From NCBI GenBank assembly GCA_017577895.1, contig PKQY01000022.1, positions 1 to 31,093 of the forward strand: DNA of 31,093 nt. Direction: 5' to 3'. Made by a program: the position numbers and the translations under genes. Each line of letters opens with the position of its first letter. Position 1 is the first letter of the stretch. Positions 8,960 to 15,776 of this stretch are shown in pieces. A model generated the notes under the pieces. It was given only the letters and a program-made list of their open reading frames with translations, had not been told where the DNA came from and did no database searches. Source of the DNA: Bacillota bacterium (GTDB lineage: Bacteria; Bacillota; Bacilli; ZCTH02-B2).

Positions 8960-9272
8960 CTCAGCAAATTTCCACAAATTTTGCAGCCTGTTGACAAAAA
9001 TATCCACAACCTTTGAAAACTGTCCACAAAGTTATCAACAGGTTGTGGGTAATTTAAGGTGTGTTTGCACTTGTCCACAAGTTTGGTAGACCTATCTTAG
9101 CATAAAGAAAACCTTGGCGGCAATTCCTTTTCCGGGGCTTGGCGCCATGTTTTTCAGCACCTTCAAGACGTTGTGGATAATTGTTATCCACAGCACAAGA
9201 TATTGTGGTTTCGTTGGGGATAACGCGAAATGGATCGAAAAAGACTTTTTTCGGTTATCCCCATGTGGAAAG
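8960..9272. other. oriC part 1: DnaA box cluster upstream of dnaA
   Basis: The 495-base gap between dnaA and rpmH is packed with DnaA boxes. Two perfect ones face each other at 9172-9180 (TGTGGATAA) and 9184-9192 (TTATCCACA). One-mismatch copies are at 9000-9008, 9032-9040, 9044-9052, 9071-9079, 9215-9223 and 9255-9263. Two-mismatch copies are at 8968-8976, 9020-9028 and 9264-9272. This matches the incA/incB side of a Bacillus bipartite origin. The flanking genes diverge from here, which supports it as the replication start. No protein-coding gene is seen in the gap. Confidence 0.88.
9094..9123 (-). promoter_or_regulatory. Candidate dnaA promoter
   Basis: On the minus strand TTGCCG (9118-9123), an 18-base spacer and TAAGAT (9094-9099) form a moderate sigma-A promoter. 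Transcription from it would run about 150 bases through several DnaA boxes before the dnaA start, which fits repression of dnaA by its own product. Both hexamers deviate from consensus, so this is tentative. Confidence 0.42.
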
Positions 9273-9352
9273 GTCGACAAAATGAGCGGATGATGGCGCA
9301 GCATGTCGCGGTGAGAAGAAAGCGCCGTCATCCGCGCAGGCCAAGGATTTTC

Positions 9353-9382
9353 TTGACACGACGGGCATACAACGGATAAAAT
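9353..9382 (+). promoter_or_regulatory. rpmH promoter (sigma-A)
   Basis: TTGACA (9353-9358), an 18-base spacer and TAAAAT (9377-9382) lie 46 bases upstream of the rpmH start. The match to consensus is good and the direction is away from oriC. It probably drives rpmH and, with some read-through, rnpA and the genes beyond. Confidence 0.78.
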
Positions 9383-9428
9383 GACGAAGATGTGGCCCGT
9401 GTTGGAACAGCGATGAGGAGGTGGGATC

Positions 9429-9563
9429 ATGAAGCGTACGTTCCAGCCGAATCAACGGAAGCGGAAAAAAGTGCACGGGTTTCGGAAGCGGATGAGCACG
9501 AGAAACGGCCGAAAAGTGTTGAAAGCCCGGCGGAAAAAGGGGAGAAAAGTGCTTTCGGCTTAA
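9429..9563 (+). CDS. rpmH: Large ribosomal subunit protein bL34
   Basis: 44 residues, the standard length. The protein is extremely basic and reads MKRTFQPNQRKRKKVHGF, then RKRMSTRNGRKVLKARR, ending in GRKVLSA, which is unmistakable bL34. It binds 23S rRNA in the large subunit. The ATG has GAGGAGG about eight bases upstream. It is the first gene on the right side of oriC, and it is followed by rnpA, the arrangement conserved across bacteria. A hairpin with a T-run lies between the two genes. Confidence 0.98.
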   Translation: MKRTFQPNQRKRKKVHGFRKRMSTRNGRKVLKARRKKGRKVLSA

Positions 9564-9574
9564 GAAAAGGAGAG

Positions 9575-9597
9575 AGGCCTGTACAAGGCCTTTTTCT
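9575..9597 (+). terminator. Hairpin terminator or attenuator after rpmH
   Basis: AGGCCT (9575-9580), loop GTACA and AGGCCT (9586-9591) are followed by five T. It lies 12 bases after the rpmH stop. Since rnpA follows 100 bases later with no clear promoter of its own, this may be a partial terminator that lowers rnpA expression relative to the ribosomal protein. That role is inference. Confidence 0.65.
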
Positions 9598-9694
9598 GTT
9601 ATGGGCTTGGATTCCGGGACCGCTCTTTCCGTAGGTTTGGAAGCCAAGGACCGGTGCACGCCGTGACGGATTAGCGGAAGGATGTGACAGTGCC

Positions 9695-10039
9695 ATGTTG
9701 CCGCGACCGATGCGCTTGGTGAAGCGGGAGGACTTCCGAAAGGTGTTCCAGGCGGGGAAATCGGTGGCAAATCGGGAGTTTGTCTGTTATACTTTACATA
9801 ATCCGGAAGTAGAGCGGTTTCGCGTCGGTGTTTCGGTGAGCAAAAAAATCGGCAAGGCGGTCGTCCGCAACCGGGTGAAACGGTTGGTGCGGGAAGTGAT
9901 ACGCGTGCATTTCATGGACAAACTGCCGGATCAGACCGATCTGGTGATCATTGCCCGCAACCCGGCACGCAACCTCGATTTTGCGGGAGTCAAAAAAAGT
10001 TTGGGCCACTTGTTTTGGAAAGGGAAGTTGTTGCGATGA
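9695..10039 (+). CDS. rnpA: Ribonuclease P protein component
   Basis: 114 residues, typical. RnpA binds the catalytic RNase P RNA and helps it process the 5' ends of precursor tRNAs. The family signature is seen in the basic RNR helix, VVRNRVKRLVREVIR, at about residues 55-69, and in the N-terminal block REDFRKVFQAGKSVANREFV. The ATG at 9695 has AAGGA about 14 bases away, which is far. A second ATG at 9710 is a possible alternative. It follows rpmH and precedes yidD, as in most bacteria. Confidence 0.96.
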   Translation: MLPRPMRLVKREDFRKVFQAGKSVANREFVCYTLHNPEVERFRVGVSVSKKIGKAVVRNRVKRLVREVIRVHFMDKLPDQTDLVIIARNPARNLDFAGVKKSLGHLFWKGKLLR

Positions 10040-10052
10040 GGGGCGGGGTGTC

Positions 10053-10262
10053 ATGCGGCGGGGATTGATGGCGCTGGTCCGGTTTTACCAAAAATTTCTT
10101 TCCCCTCTAAAGCCGCCGACGTGCCGTTTTTATCCGACTTGTTCCCAGTACGCGCTGGAGGCCATCGGCAAATACGGGGTGTGGCGGGGCGGTTATTTAA
10201 CGTTGCGCCGTTTGCTCAAATGTCATCCGTTTCATCCGGGCGGCTACGATCCGGTGCCGTAA
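10053..10262 (+). CDS. yidD: Membrane protein insertion efficiency factor YidD
   Basis: 69 residues. This is a small amphipathic membrane-associated protein thought to assist YidC-dependent insertion. The family motif is clear: FYQKFLSPLKPPTCRFYPTCSQ (residues 11-32), with its cysteines and PTCSQYA core, then the C-terminal LLKCHPFHPGGYDPVP. The ATG at 10053 is preceded by GAGGGGCGGGG. It begins 13 bases after rnpA and ends 49 bases before yidC, so the four genes rnpA, yidD, yidC and jag probably form one transcription unit. Confidence 0.95.
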   Translation: MRRGLMALVRFYQKFLSPLKPPTCRFYPTCSQYALEAIGKYGVWRGGYLTLRRLLKCHPFHPGGYDPVP

Positions 10263-10311
10263 AGCGGGCGATGTCATGGAAACTATACGTGATAGGGTAG
10301 GAGGTCTATTC

Positions 10312-11100
10312 TTGTTTAAGCGTTCTGGTGCTTGGTTGAGCCTGTTGTTGCTCGTCCTGCTGTTGACTGGCTGTTCACCGGAAGCGTATATGAAACCGAT
10401 CGATCCGAACGGCGGGATTTGGGACCGGTATTTTGTCTTTCCCTTGTCGTGGACGTTGGACACGGTGGCCGATTGGCTGGCCGGTTCCTACGGGTTGTCC
10501 ATCCTCGTCGTGACGCTGATCATCCGTTTCATCATTTTGCCGCTGATGTACAAACAGATGAAAAGCAGCAAACAGTTGCAGGAACTCCAGCCGGAAATCC
10601 AAAAGCTGCAGAAGAAATATAAGAACAATCAAGAAAAGCTGCAGCTGGAAATGATGAAACTGTTTCAAAAGCACAACGTCAACCCGTTGATGGGCTGTCT
10701 GCCGATTTTGATTCAGATGCCCATCTTAATCGCCTTTTACCACGCCATCATGCGCAATGCGGAAATTCGGGAGCACAGTTTCCTCTGGATGAATTTGGGA
10801 ACTCCGGATCCGTTTTACGTGTTGCCGGCCTTGGCTGCGTTGACCACGTATTTTCAGACCATGGTTACCCGCAAAATGATGCCGACGCCGCAGGTCATGA
10901 CCGTGCAGATGGAACAGCAACAACAAATGATGAAGACCATGAGCATCATTTTGCCGGCCATGATTTTGTTCATCGCCATTACGTTGCCGTCGGCGCTGTC
11001 GTTGTACTGGGTCTATACTAACGTGTTTTCCATCATCCAAACGTATTTTCTTTACAAGTGGCTGTACGGGGAGAAGGTCCAGAAGGAGGCCACGTCGTGA
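10312..11100 (+). CDS. yidC: Membrane protein insertase YidC (SpoIIIJ/OxaA type)
   Basis: 262 residues from the TTG at 10312, which has a strong GGAGG eight bases upstream. An ATG at 10276 in the same frame has no ribosome site. An N-terminal lipoprotein signal ends in the lipobox LLTGC. The protein then has the five-membrane-segment core of Gram-positive YidC, with the conserved arginine in the first core helix (VVTLIIRFIILPLMYKQM) and a coiled cytoplasmic loop (KQLQELQPEIQKLQKKY). It inserts and folds membrane proteins alone or with SecYEG. In spore formers one paralogue (SpoIIIJ) is also needed for forespore gene activation. Whether a second copy exists cannot be seen. Confidence 0.96.
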   Translation: MFKRSGAWLSLLLLVLLLTGCSPEAYMKPIDPNGGIWDRYFVFPLSWTLDTVADWLAGSYGLSILVVTLIIRFIILPLMYKQMKSSKQLQELQPEIQKLQKKYKNNQEKLQLEMMKLFQKHNVNPLMGCLPILIQMPILIAFYHAIMRNAEIREHSFLWMNLGTPDPFYVLPALAALTTYFQTMVTRKMMPTPQVMTVQMEQQQQMMKTMSIILPAMILFIAITLPSALSLYWVYTNVFSIIQTYFLYKWLYGEKVQKEATS

Positions 11101-11552
11101 AAATTGTGACCGCCGAAGGGAAGACGGTGGAAGAAGCCATTGCGGCCGGCCTGAAAATGCTGGGGCGGCCGCGGGATCAGGTCCAAGTCCGCGTCTTGGA
11201 GGAGCCGGGGCGCCGCCTGTTCGGTTGGTTTGGCCGGCGTACGGCAAAAGTCGAGTTGGTATGGCAGCCGGATCCCATCTACGAGGTCCGGCATTTTTTG
11301 CAGGATGTCATCCGCTGGATGGGGGTGTCGGCAGCGGTCCAAGTGGAAGAGGTGGATGAGGGGCAGCGGCTCCGCATCCAGTTGTTCGGCGAGCAGTTAG
11401 GCCCTTACATCGGCCGGCGCGGCGAAACATTGCAAGCGCTTCAATATTTGGCCGGTGATACCGACACGTCGTCATTTTCCCGAAAACGAGCGGCGATGGC
11501 TGAGCAACATTTCCACTTTTTTTTTGCCGTCGATTGTGTTATCGTGACGTGA
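11097..11552 (+). CDS. jag: Jag/KhpB RNA-binding protein, truncated (R3H domain missing)
   Basis: 151 residues, against roughly 205 or more for intact Jag. The GTG at 11097 has AGGAGG upstream and overlaps the yidC stop by four bases. The Jag-N domain (VKIVTAEGKTVEEAIAAGL, then RRLFGWFGRR) and the first half of the KH domain up to the GXXG loop (IGRRG) and LQALQYLAG are normal. After about residue 120 the sequence has no family resemblance, and the gene stops after a stretch containing nine T (11517-11525). The second half of the KH domain and the entire R3H domain are missing. Only 20 bases remain before mnmE, so no frameshift can restore them. The protein may be non-functional or have reduced RNA binding. 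Confidence 0.85.
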   Translation: MKIVTAEGKTVEEAIAAGLKMLGRPRDQVQVRVLEEPGRRLFGWFGRRTAKVELVWQPDPIYEVRHFLQDVIRWMGVSAAVQVEEVDEGQRLRIQLFGEQLGPYIGRRGETLQALQYLAGDTDTSSFSRKRAAMAEQHFHFFFAVDCVIVT

Positions 11553-11572
11553 GAAGAGGCAGGTGATGCCCA

Positions 11573-12946
11573 TTGGTTCGGGATACGATTGCGGCCATTT
11601 CCACGGCATTGGGTGAAGCGGCCATCGCCATTGTCCGGGTGAGCGGACCCGAAGCGGTGGCGGTGGTCGATCGGTTGTTCCGAGGCCGGAAGCCGTTGTT
11701 GGAAGTGCCGAGCCACACGATTCATTACGGTCACCTCATCGATCCGGCTACCGGGGAAAAGATGGAAGAAGTGTTGGTGACCGTCATGCGGGCGCCGCGG
11801 ACGTTCACCGGTGAAGACGTGGTAGAAATAAACTGCCACGGCGGCGTCGTCGGCGTGCAGCAAGTGTTGCAGCTCGTCCTCGATGCCGGCGCCCGACTGG
11901 CGGAGCCGGGGGAATTTACGAAACGGGCGTTTTTGAACGGCCGCATTGATTTGGCGCAGGCGGAAGCGGTCATCGATCTCATCCGGGCCAAGTCGGAGCG
12001 GGCCATGCGGCTGGCCGTGCGACAAGTGGACGGCCAGCTGTCGGCCAAGATCCGGGAGCTGCGGCAGCGTTTATTGGCGTTATTGGCCCACGTGGAAGTG
12101 AACATCGACTATCCGGAATACGATGTGGAGGAGTTGACCCGGCAACACGTGGCCCGCGAAATTTCGCAGCTGTTGGAAGCGGTGGGGGCCCTTTTGACTT
12201 CCGCCCGGCAAGGACGGGTGTTGCGGGAAGGAATTACGACAGCCATCGTCGGCCGGCCCAACGTCGGAAAATCATCGCTCTTGAATCGGATGGCGCGGGC
12301 AAACCGCGCCATTGTCACCGATATCCCCGGCACGACCCGGGACATCATTGAAGAGTTGGTCACCGTCCGGGGCATCCCGTTGCGGTTGGTGGACACGGCG
12401 GGCATCCGGGAGACGACGGACGTGGTCGAGCAAATCGGCGTCCAGCGGTCCCGCCAGGCATTGGAAGAAGCCGAATTGGTGCTGTTGGTCCTCAACGGCG
12501 GGGAAGCGTTGACGGCAGAAGATCGCCAGTTGATGGAACTGCTGAAAGGGCGGGAGACCATTGTCGTCGTGAACAAAGCCGATTTGCCACGGCGCCTCGA
12601 CGTAAAAGAAGTGGAAGCGGCCTTTCCCGGCCGGGTGGTTCTGACCTCCACCGTGGCGGATCCGGGGTTGGCGCCGTTGGAAGATAAAATTGCCGAGCTG
12701 TTTTTCAGCGGCCAGGTGGACACCGACGATATGACGTACGTGAGCAATGTCCGCCACATTCAGTTGTTAAAAGAAGCGCAAGCGGCGTTGTCGGATGCCC
12801 TCGGGCAATTGGAAGCGGCCATGCCGGTGGACGTGGTGACCATCGATCTGCAACGGGCGTGGTCGCGGTTGGGCGAAATTGTTGGCGAAGAAGTGAGCGA
12901 AGCGCTGTTGGACCAAATTTTTTCCCAGTTTTGTCTGGGGAAATAA
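11573..12946 (+). CDS. mnmE: tRNA uridine-5-carboxymethylaminomethyl GTPase MnmE
   Basis: 457 residues, standard. With MnmG it modifies U34 of certain tRNAs. An N-terminal formyl-THF-binding domain begins MVRDTIAAISTALGEAAIAIVR. A helical domain is interrupted by a Ras-like G domain with G1 GRPNVGKSS, G2 in GTTRD, G3 DTAG and G4 NKAD. The C-terminal catalytic cysteine is in FCLGK, a variant of the usual FCIGK. The start is TTG at 11573 with AGGTGA upstream. An ATG just before it is out of frame. mnmG follows after 27 bases. Confidence 0.97.
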   Translation: MVRDTIAAISTALGEAAIAIVRVSGPEAVAVVDRLFRGRKPLLEVPSHTIHYGHLIDPATGEKMEEVLVTVMRAPRTFTGEDVVEINCHGGVVGVQQVLQLVLDAGARLAEPGEFTKRAFLNGRIDLAQAEAVIDLIRAKSERAMRLAVRQVDGQLSAKIRELRQRLLALLAHVEVNIDYPEYDVEELTRQHVAREISQLLEAVGALLTSARQGRVLREGITTAIVGRPNVGKSSLLNRMARANRAIVTDIPGTTRDIIEELVTVRGIPLRLVDTAGIRETTDVVEQIGVQRSRQALEEAELVLLVLNGGEALTAEDRQLMELLKGRETIVVVNKADLPRRLDVKEVEAAFPGRVVLTSTVADPGLAPLEDKIAELFFSGQVDTDDMTYVSNVRHIQLLKEAQAALSDALGQLEAAMPVDVVTIDLQRAWSRLGEIVGEEVSEALLDQIFSQFCLGK

Positions 12947-12973
12947 GAATATGAGTAAAGGAGGGAAGAGGCG

Positions 12974-14863
12974 ATGCGGTTTGAAGCGGGACAATACGAC
13001 GTCATTGTCGTCGGAGCCGGGCATGCCGGCTGTGAAGCGGCGCTGGCGGCGGCGCGGATGGGCTGTGAGACGCTGTTGTTGACCATCAACTTGGACATGG
13101 TGGCCTTCATGCCGTGCAACCCGTCCATCGGCGGGCCCGCCAAAGGCCATGTCGTGCGCGAAATTGATGCCCTGGGGGGCGAAATGGGGCGCAACATCGA
13201 CAAGACGTACGTGCAGATGCGCATGTTGAACACCGGCAAAGGTCCGGCGGTGCGGGCGTTGCGGGCGCAGGCCGACAAAGTGTTGTATTCGCAAGAGATG
13301 AAAAAGACGTTGGAAAGGCAACCGCGGCTGACGCTGAAACAAGGCATGGTGGAACGGCTGTTGGTGGAAGACGGCCGCTGCTGCGGGGTGGTGGTGCGCA
13401 CCGGTGCCGTGTACCGCAGCCGGGCCGTCGTGTTGACGACGGGCACGTATTTGCGGGGGAAAATTCTCATCGGCGAATTGCAGTACGAAAGCGGCCCCAA
13501 CAACCAGCAACCGTCGGTGGGCCTGGCTCAACATTTGGAAGAGCTCGGATTCAAACTGGTGCGGTTTAAAACCGGTACGCCGCCGCGGGTGCGCCGTTCG
13601 AGCCTGGACTTTTCGAAAATGGAAGAACAGCCGGGGGACGACGAGCCGCTGGCCTTTTCGTACGAAACGACCGACTTCAGCGGCATGAACCAGCAGCTGT
13701 CGTGCTGGCTGACGTACACGACGGAAGAAACCCACCGCATCATCCGGGACAATTTGCATCGGGCGCCCATGTACAACGGGACGATGAAAGGAACCGGGCC
13801 CCGGTATTGTCCGTCGATTGAAGATAAGGTCGTCCGTTTTGCGGACAAAGAGCGGCACCAAGTGTTCATCGAACCGGAAGGGCGGAACACGGAAGAAATG
13901 TACGTGCAAGGGCTGTTCACGTCGTTGCCCGAGGACGTGCAGGTCCAGATGCTCCGCACCATCAAAGGCATGGAAAACGTGGAGATGATGCGGCCCGGTT
14001 ACGCCATCGAATACGACGTCATTGTGCCGACCCAACTGTGGCCGTCCTTGGAGACGAAGCTGGTGGAGAACTTGTTCACCGCCGGCCAAATCAACGGCAC
14101 CTCCGGTTACGAAGAGGCGGCCGCCCAAGGCATCATGGCCGGCATCAACGCCGCCCGCAAAGTGCAAGGCAAGCCGCCGGTCATCCTCGACCGGTCGCAG
14201 GCGTATATCGGCGTCCTCATCGATGATCTGGTGACGAAAGGGACCCAGGAACCGTACCGGCTGTTGACGTCCCGGGCCGAATATCGGTTGTTGTTGCGCC
14301 ACGACAACGCCGATTTGCGGCTGACCGAATTGGGGTATGAAATCGGTTTGATTTCGGAAGAGCGCTATGCCCGCTTTGTGCAGAAAAAACAACAGCTGGA
14401 ACGGGAGCTGGAGCGGCTGAAGACGACGAAAATCAAACCGACGCCGGAGGTCAACGCTTATCTTGTGTCCCGGGGCACGGCGCCCATCGACAACGCGGTG
14501 GAGTTGGCGACGTTGCTTCGGCGGCCGGAGCTCCGGTATGCCGACATTGCCCACTTGTCGCCGCCGCCGGAAGAGGTGCGCCCCGATGTGGCGGAACAAG
14601 TGGAGATTCAGATCAAATACCAAGGCTATATCGACAAACTGATGCAAGAAGTGGAGAAAATGAAACGGCTGGAAAACAAGCGGTTGTCCGAGTCGCTGGA
14701 CTATAACGCCATCCACGGCTTGTCTTCGGAAGCGCGGGAAAAACTGAGCCAAGTGCGGCCCCTTTCCATCGGCCAGGCGGCCCGCATTTCCGGGGTCAAT
14801 CCGGCGGACATCTCCATCTTGATGATCTATTTGGAACAAATGGAGCGGAGGACGTCGGCGTGA
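12974..14863 (+). CDS. mnmG: tRNA uridine-5-carboxymethylaminomethyl enzyme MnmG
   Basis: 629 residues, full length. This FAD- and NADH-dependent partner of MnmE (formerly GidA) forms the carboxymethylaminomethyl group on tRNA wobble uridine. The FAD-binding Rossmann motif is GAGHAGCEAALAAARMG at residues 12-28. The family signature PCNPSIGGPAKGH lies near residues 48-60, and a second conserved block, GQINGTSGYEEAAAQG, near residues 371-386. A conserved C-terminal helical domain contacts MnmE and tRNA. The ATG has AAAGGAGGG upstream. It overlaps rsmG by four bases at the end. Confidence 0.98.
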   Translation: MRFEAGQYDVIVVGAGHAGCEAALAAARMGCETLLLTINLDMVAFMPCNPSIGGPAKGHVVREIDALGGEMGRNIDKTYVQMRMLNTGKGPAVRALRAQADKVLYSQEMKKTLERQPRLTLKQGMVERLLVEDGRCCGVVVRTGAVYRSRAVVLTTGTYLRGKILIGELQYESGPNNQQPSVGLAQHLEELGFKLVRFKTGTPPRVRRSSLDFSKMEEQPGDDEPLAFSYETTDFSGMNQQLSCWLTYTTEETHRIIRDNLHRAPMYNGTMKGTGPRYCPSIEDKVVRFADKERHQVFIEPEGRNTEEMYVQGLFTSLPEDVQVQMLRTIKGMENVEMMRPGYAIEYDVIVPTQLWPSLETKLVENLFTAGQINGTSGYEEAAAQGIMAGINAARKVQGKPPVILDRSQAYIGVLIDDLVTKGTQEPYRLLTSRAEYRLLLRHDNADLRLTELGYEIGLISEERYARFVQKKQQLERELERLKTTKIKPTPEVNAYLVSRGTAPIDNAVELATLLRRPELRYADIAHLSPPPEEVRPDVAEQVEIQIKYQGYIDKLMQEVEKMKRLENKRLSESLDYNAIHGLSSEAREKLSQVRPLSIGQAARISGVNPADISILMIYLEQMERRTSA

Positions 14864-15588
14864 TGACTTCATGGGAAGACTTGTCCCGGTGGCTGGCCGA
14901 CGCCGGCCGGCCCCATGTGAGGTTAAACTTGACGCAATTGGACCAGTTTGCCCGCTACGGAGAACTGTTGTTAGAGTGGAACGAACGCATCAATTTGACG
15001 GCCATCACCGATCTCCGGGACGTCTATGTGAAACATTTTTACGACTCGTTGACGCCGATGCTGGTGCTGGATTTTAACGGGCCGTGGCGGGTCATCGACG
15101 TCGGCACCGGCGCCGGTTTTCCCGGCATCCCGCTGAAAATCGCTTTTCCTCACCTTCGGCTGACGCTGTTGGACGCGCTGAAAAAACGGCTGACGTTTTT
15201 GGAAGCGGTGGTGGAGGAGTTGGGCCTTTCGGACGTCCAATTGATTCACGGCCGGGCGGAAGATGTGGCGCGGGATCCAGCCCACCGGGAACAGTACGAC
15301 GTGGCTATTTCCCGGGCGGTGGCCCGCCTGAACGTGCTGTCCGAATACTGCCTTCCCTTTGTGAAGCGGGACGGCGTGTTCATCGCCATGAAAGGGGGAC
15401 AAGTGGCGGAAGAAGTCCGCGAAGCCCAATCAGCGGTCGAGCGTCTGGGTGGCGGTGCGGTGCAGACGTATTCCTTTTCGCTGCCCGAAGGGGCCGGCCA
15501 ACGGACGTTGTGCACCGTCGTAAAAGAAAAACCAACGCCATCGGCCTATCCGCGTTCGCCGGGCGTGCCGGCGAAAAAGCCCCTGTGA
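14860..15588 (+). CDS. rsmG: 16S rRNA (guanine-527 N7) methyltransferase RsmG
   Basis: 242 residues. RsmG (GidB) methylates G527 of 16S rRNA using S-adenosylmethionine. Loss of this enzyme gives low-level streptomycin resistance in several bacteria. The SAM-binding motif I is VIDVGTGAGFPGIPLKI near residues 76-92, and the C-terminus shows the family tail ending YPRSPGVPAKKPL. The GTG at 14860 is immediately followed by an ATG at 14863. GGAGGA seven bases before the GTG favours the GTG. The gene overlaps mnmG by four bases, implying translational coupling. A terminator follows about 75 bases after the stop. Confidence 0.96.
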   Translation: MMTSWEDLSRWLADAGRPHVRLNLTQLDQFARYGELLLEWNERINLTAITDLRDVYVKHFYDSLTPMLVLDFNGPWRVIDVGTGAGFPGIPLKIAFPHLRLTLLDALKKRLTFLEAVVEELGLSDVQLIHGRAEDVARDPAHREQYDVAISRAVARLNVLSEYCLPFVKRDGVFIAMKGGQVAEEVREAQSAVERLGGGAVQTYSFSLPEGAGQRTLCTVVKEKPTPSAYPRSPGVPAKKPL

Positions 15589-15605
15589 ATGAACGCTTTT
15601 GAATG

Positions 15606-15657
15606 AATACCTTAATAATGTAGCTTAATACCTTAATAGTGTAGCTTAATAATGTAG
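15606..15657. repeat. 21-bp tandem repeat, 2.5 copies, AT-rich
   Basis: Two copies of a 21-base unit beginning AATACCTTAATA and ending TGTAGCTT lie at 15606-15626 and 15627-15647. They differ at one base (A or G at position 13 of the unit). A partial third copy, AATAATGTAG, follows at 15648-15657. The stretch is strikingly AT-rich next to its GC-rich neighbours and lies between rsmG and its terminator. No function is evident. Confidence 0.85.
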
Positions 15658-15663
15658 AAAAAG

Positions 15664-15691
15664 GACGGTCCACAGGAGGCCGTCGTTTTTT
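15664..15691 (+). terminator. Rho-independent terminator of the mnmE-mnmG-rsmG unit
   Basis: A 7-base stem, GACGGTC (15664-15670) and GGCCGTC (15678-15684) with one T-G pair, encloses CACAGGA and is followed by G and six T. It lies 75 bases after rsmG. The last T of the run is the first base of the first parS site. Confidence 0.75.
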
Positions 15692-15706
15692 GTTTCACGT
15701 GGAACA
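15691..15706. promoter_or_regulatory. parS centromere site 1
   Basis: TGTTTCACGTGGAACA is one substitution away from a perfect 16-base palindrome and matches the Firmicute parS consensus bound by ParB/Spo0J. ParB loads here and spreads, recruiting SMC to organise the origin region. It lies upstream of noc. Confidence 0.92.
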
Positions 15707-15725
15707 TTCAGGATAAAAAAAGTTT

Positions 15726-15741
15726 TGTTTCACGTGGAACA
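15726..15741. promoter_or_regulatory. parS centromere site 2
   Basis: A second identical TGTTTCACGTGGAACA, centred 35 bases from the first and in the same orientation. It lies 35 bases before the noc GTG start, so ParB spreading might affect noc expression. That effect is inference. Confidence 0.92.
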
Positions 15742-15776
15742 TTCGGGATAAAAAATTTGTTCGGCAGGAATTTTTT

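Larger units (their letters stand above)
15688..15755. repeat. 33-bp direct repeat, two copies, each carrying a parS site
   Basis: Copies at 15688-15720 and 15723-15755 are identical except for one base (A or G at position 23) and are separated by two bases. Each starts TTTTG, includes a whole parS and ends GGATAAAAAA. The identity outside parS points to a recent tandem duplication, or to extra sequence being selected together with the site. Confidence 0.9.

Noticed and set aside
9255..9770. 171-residue minus-strand frame across the rpmH region
   Set aside because: It overlaps rpmH, its promoter and its terminator and has a low-complexity P/S/H composition.
12767..14872. 701-residue open frame antisense to mnmG
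   Set aside because: It mirrors the conserved mnmG gene, is rich in H, R, Q and F with no recognisable domain, and is a typical shadow of GC-rich coding DNA.
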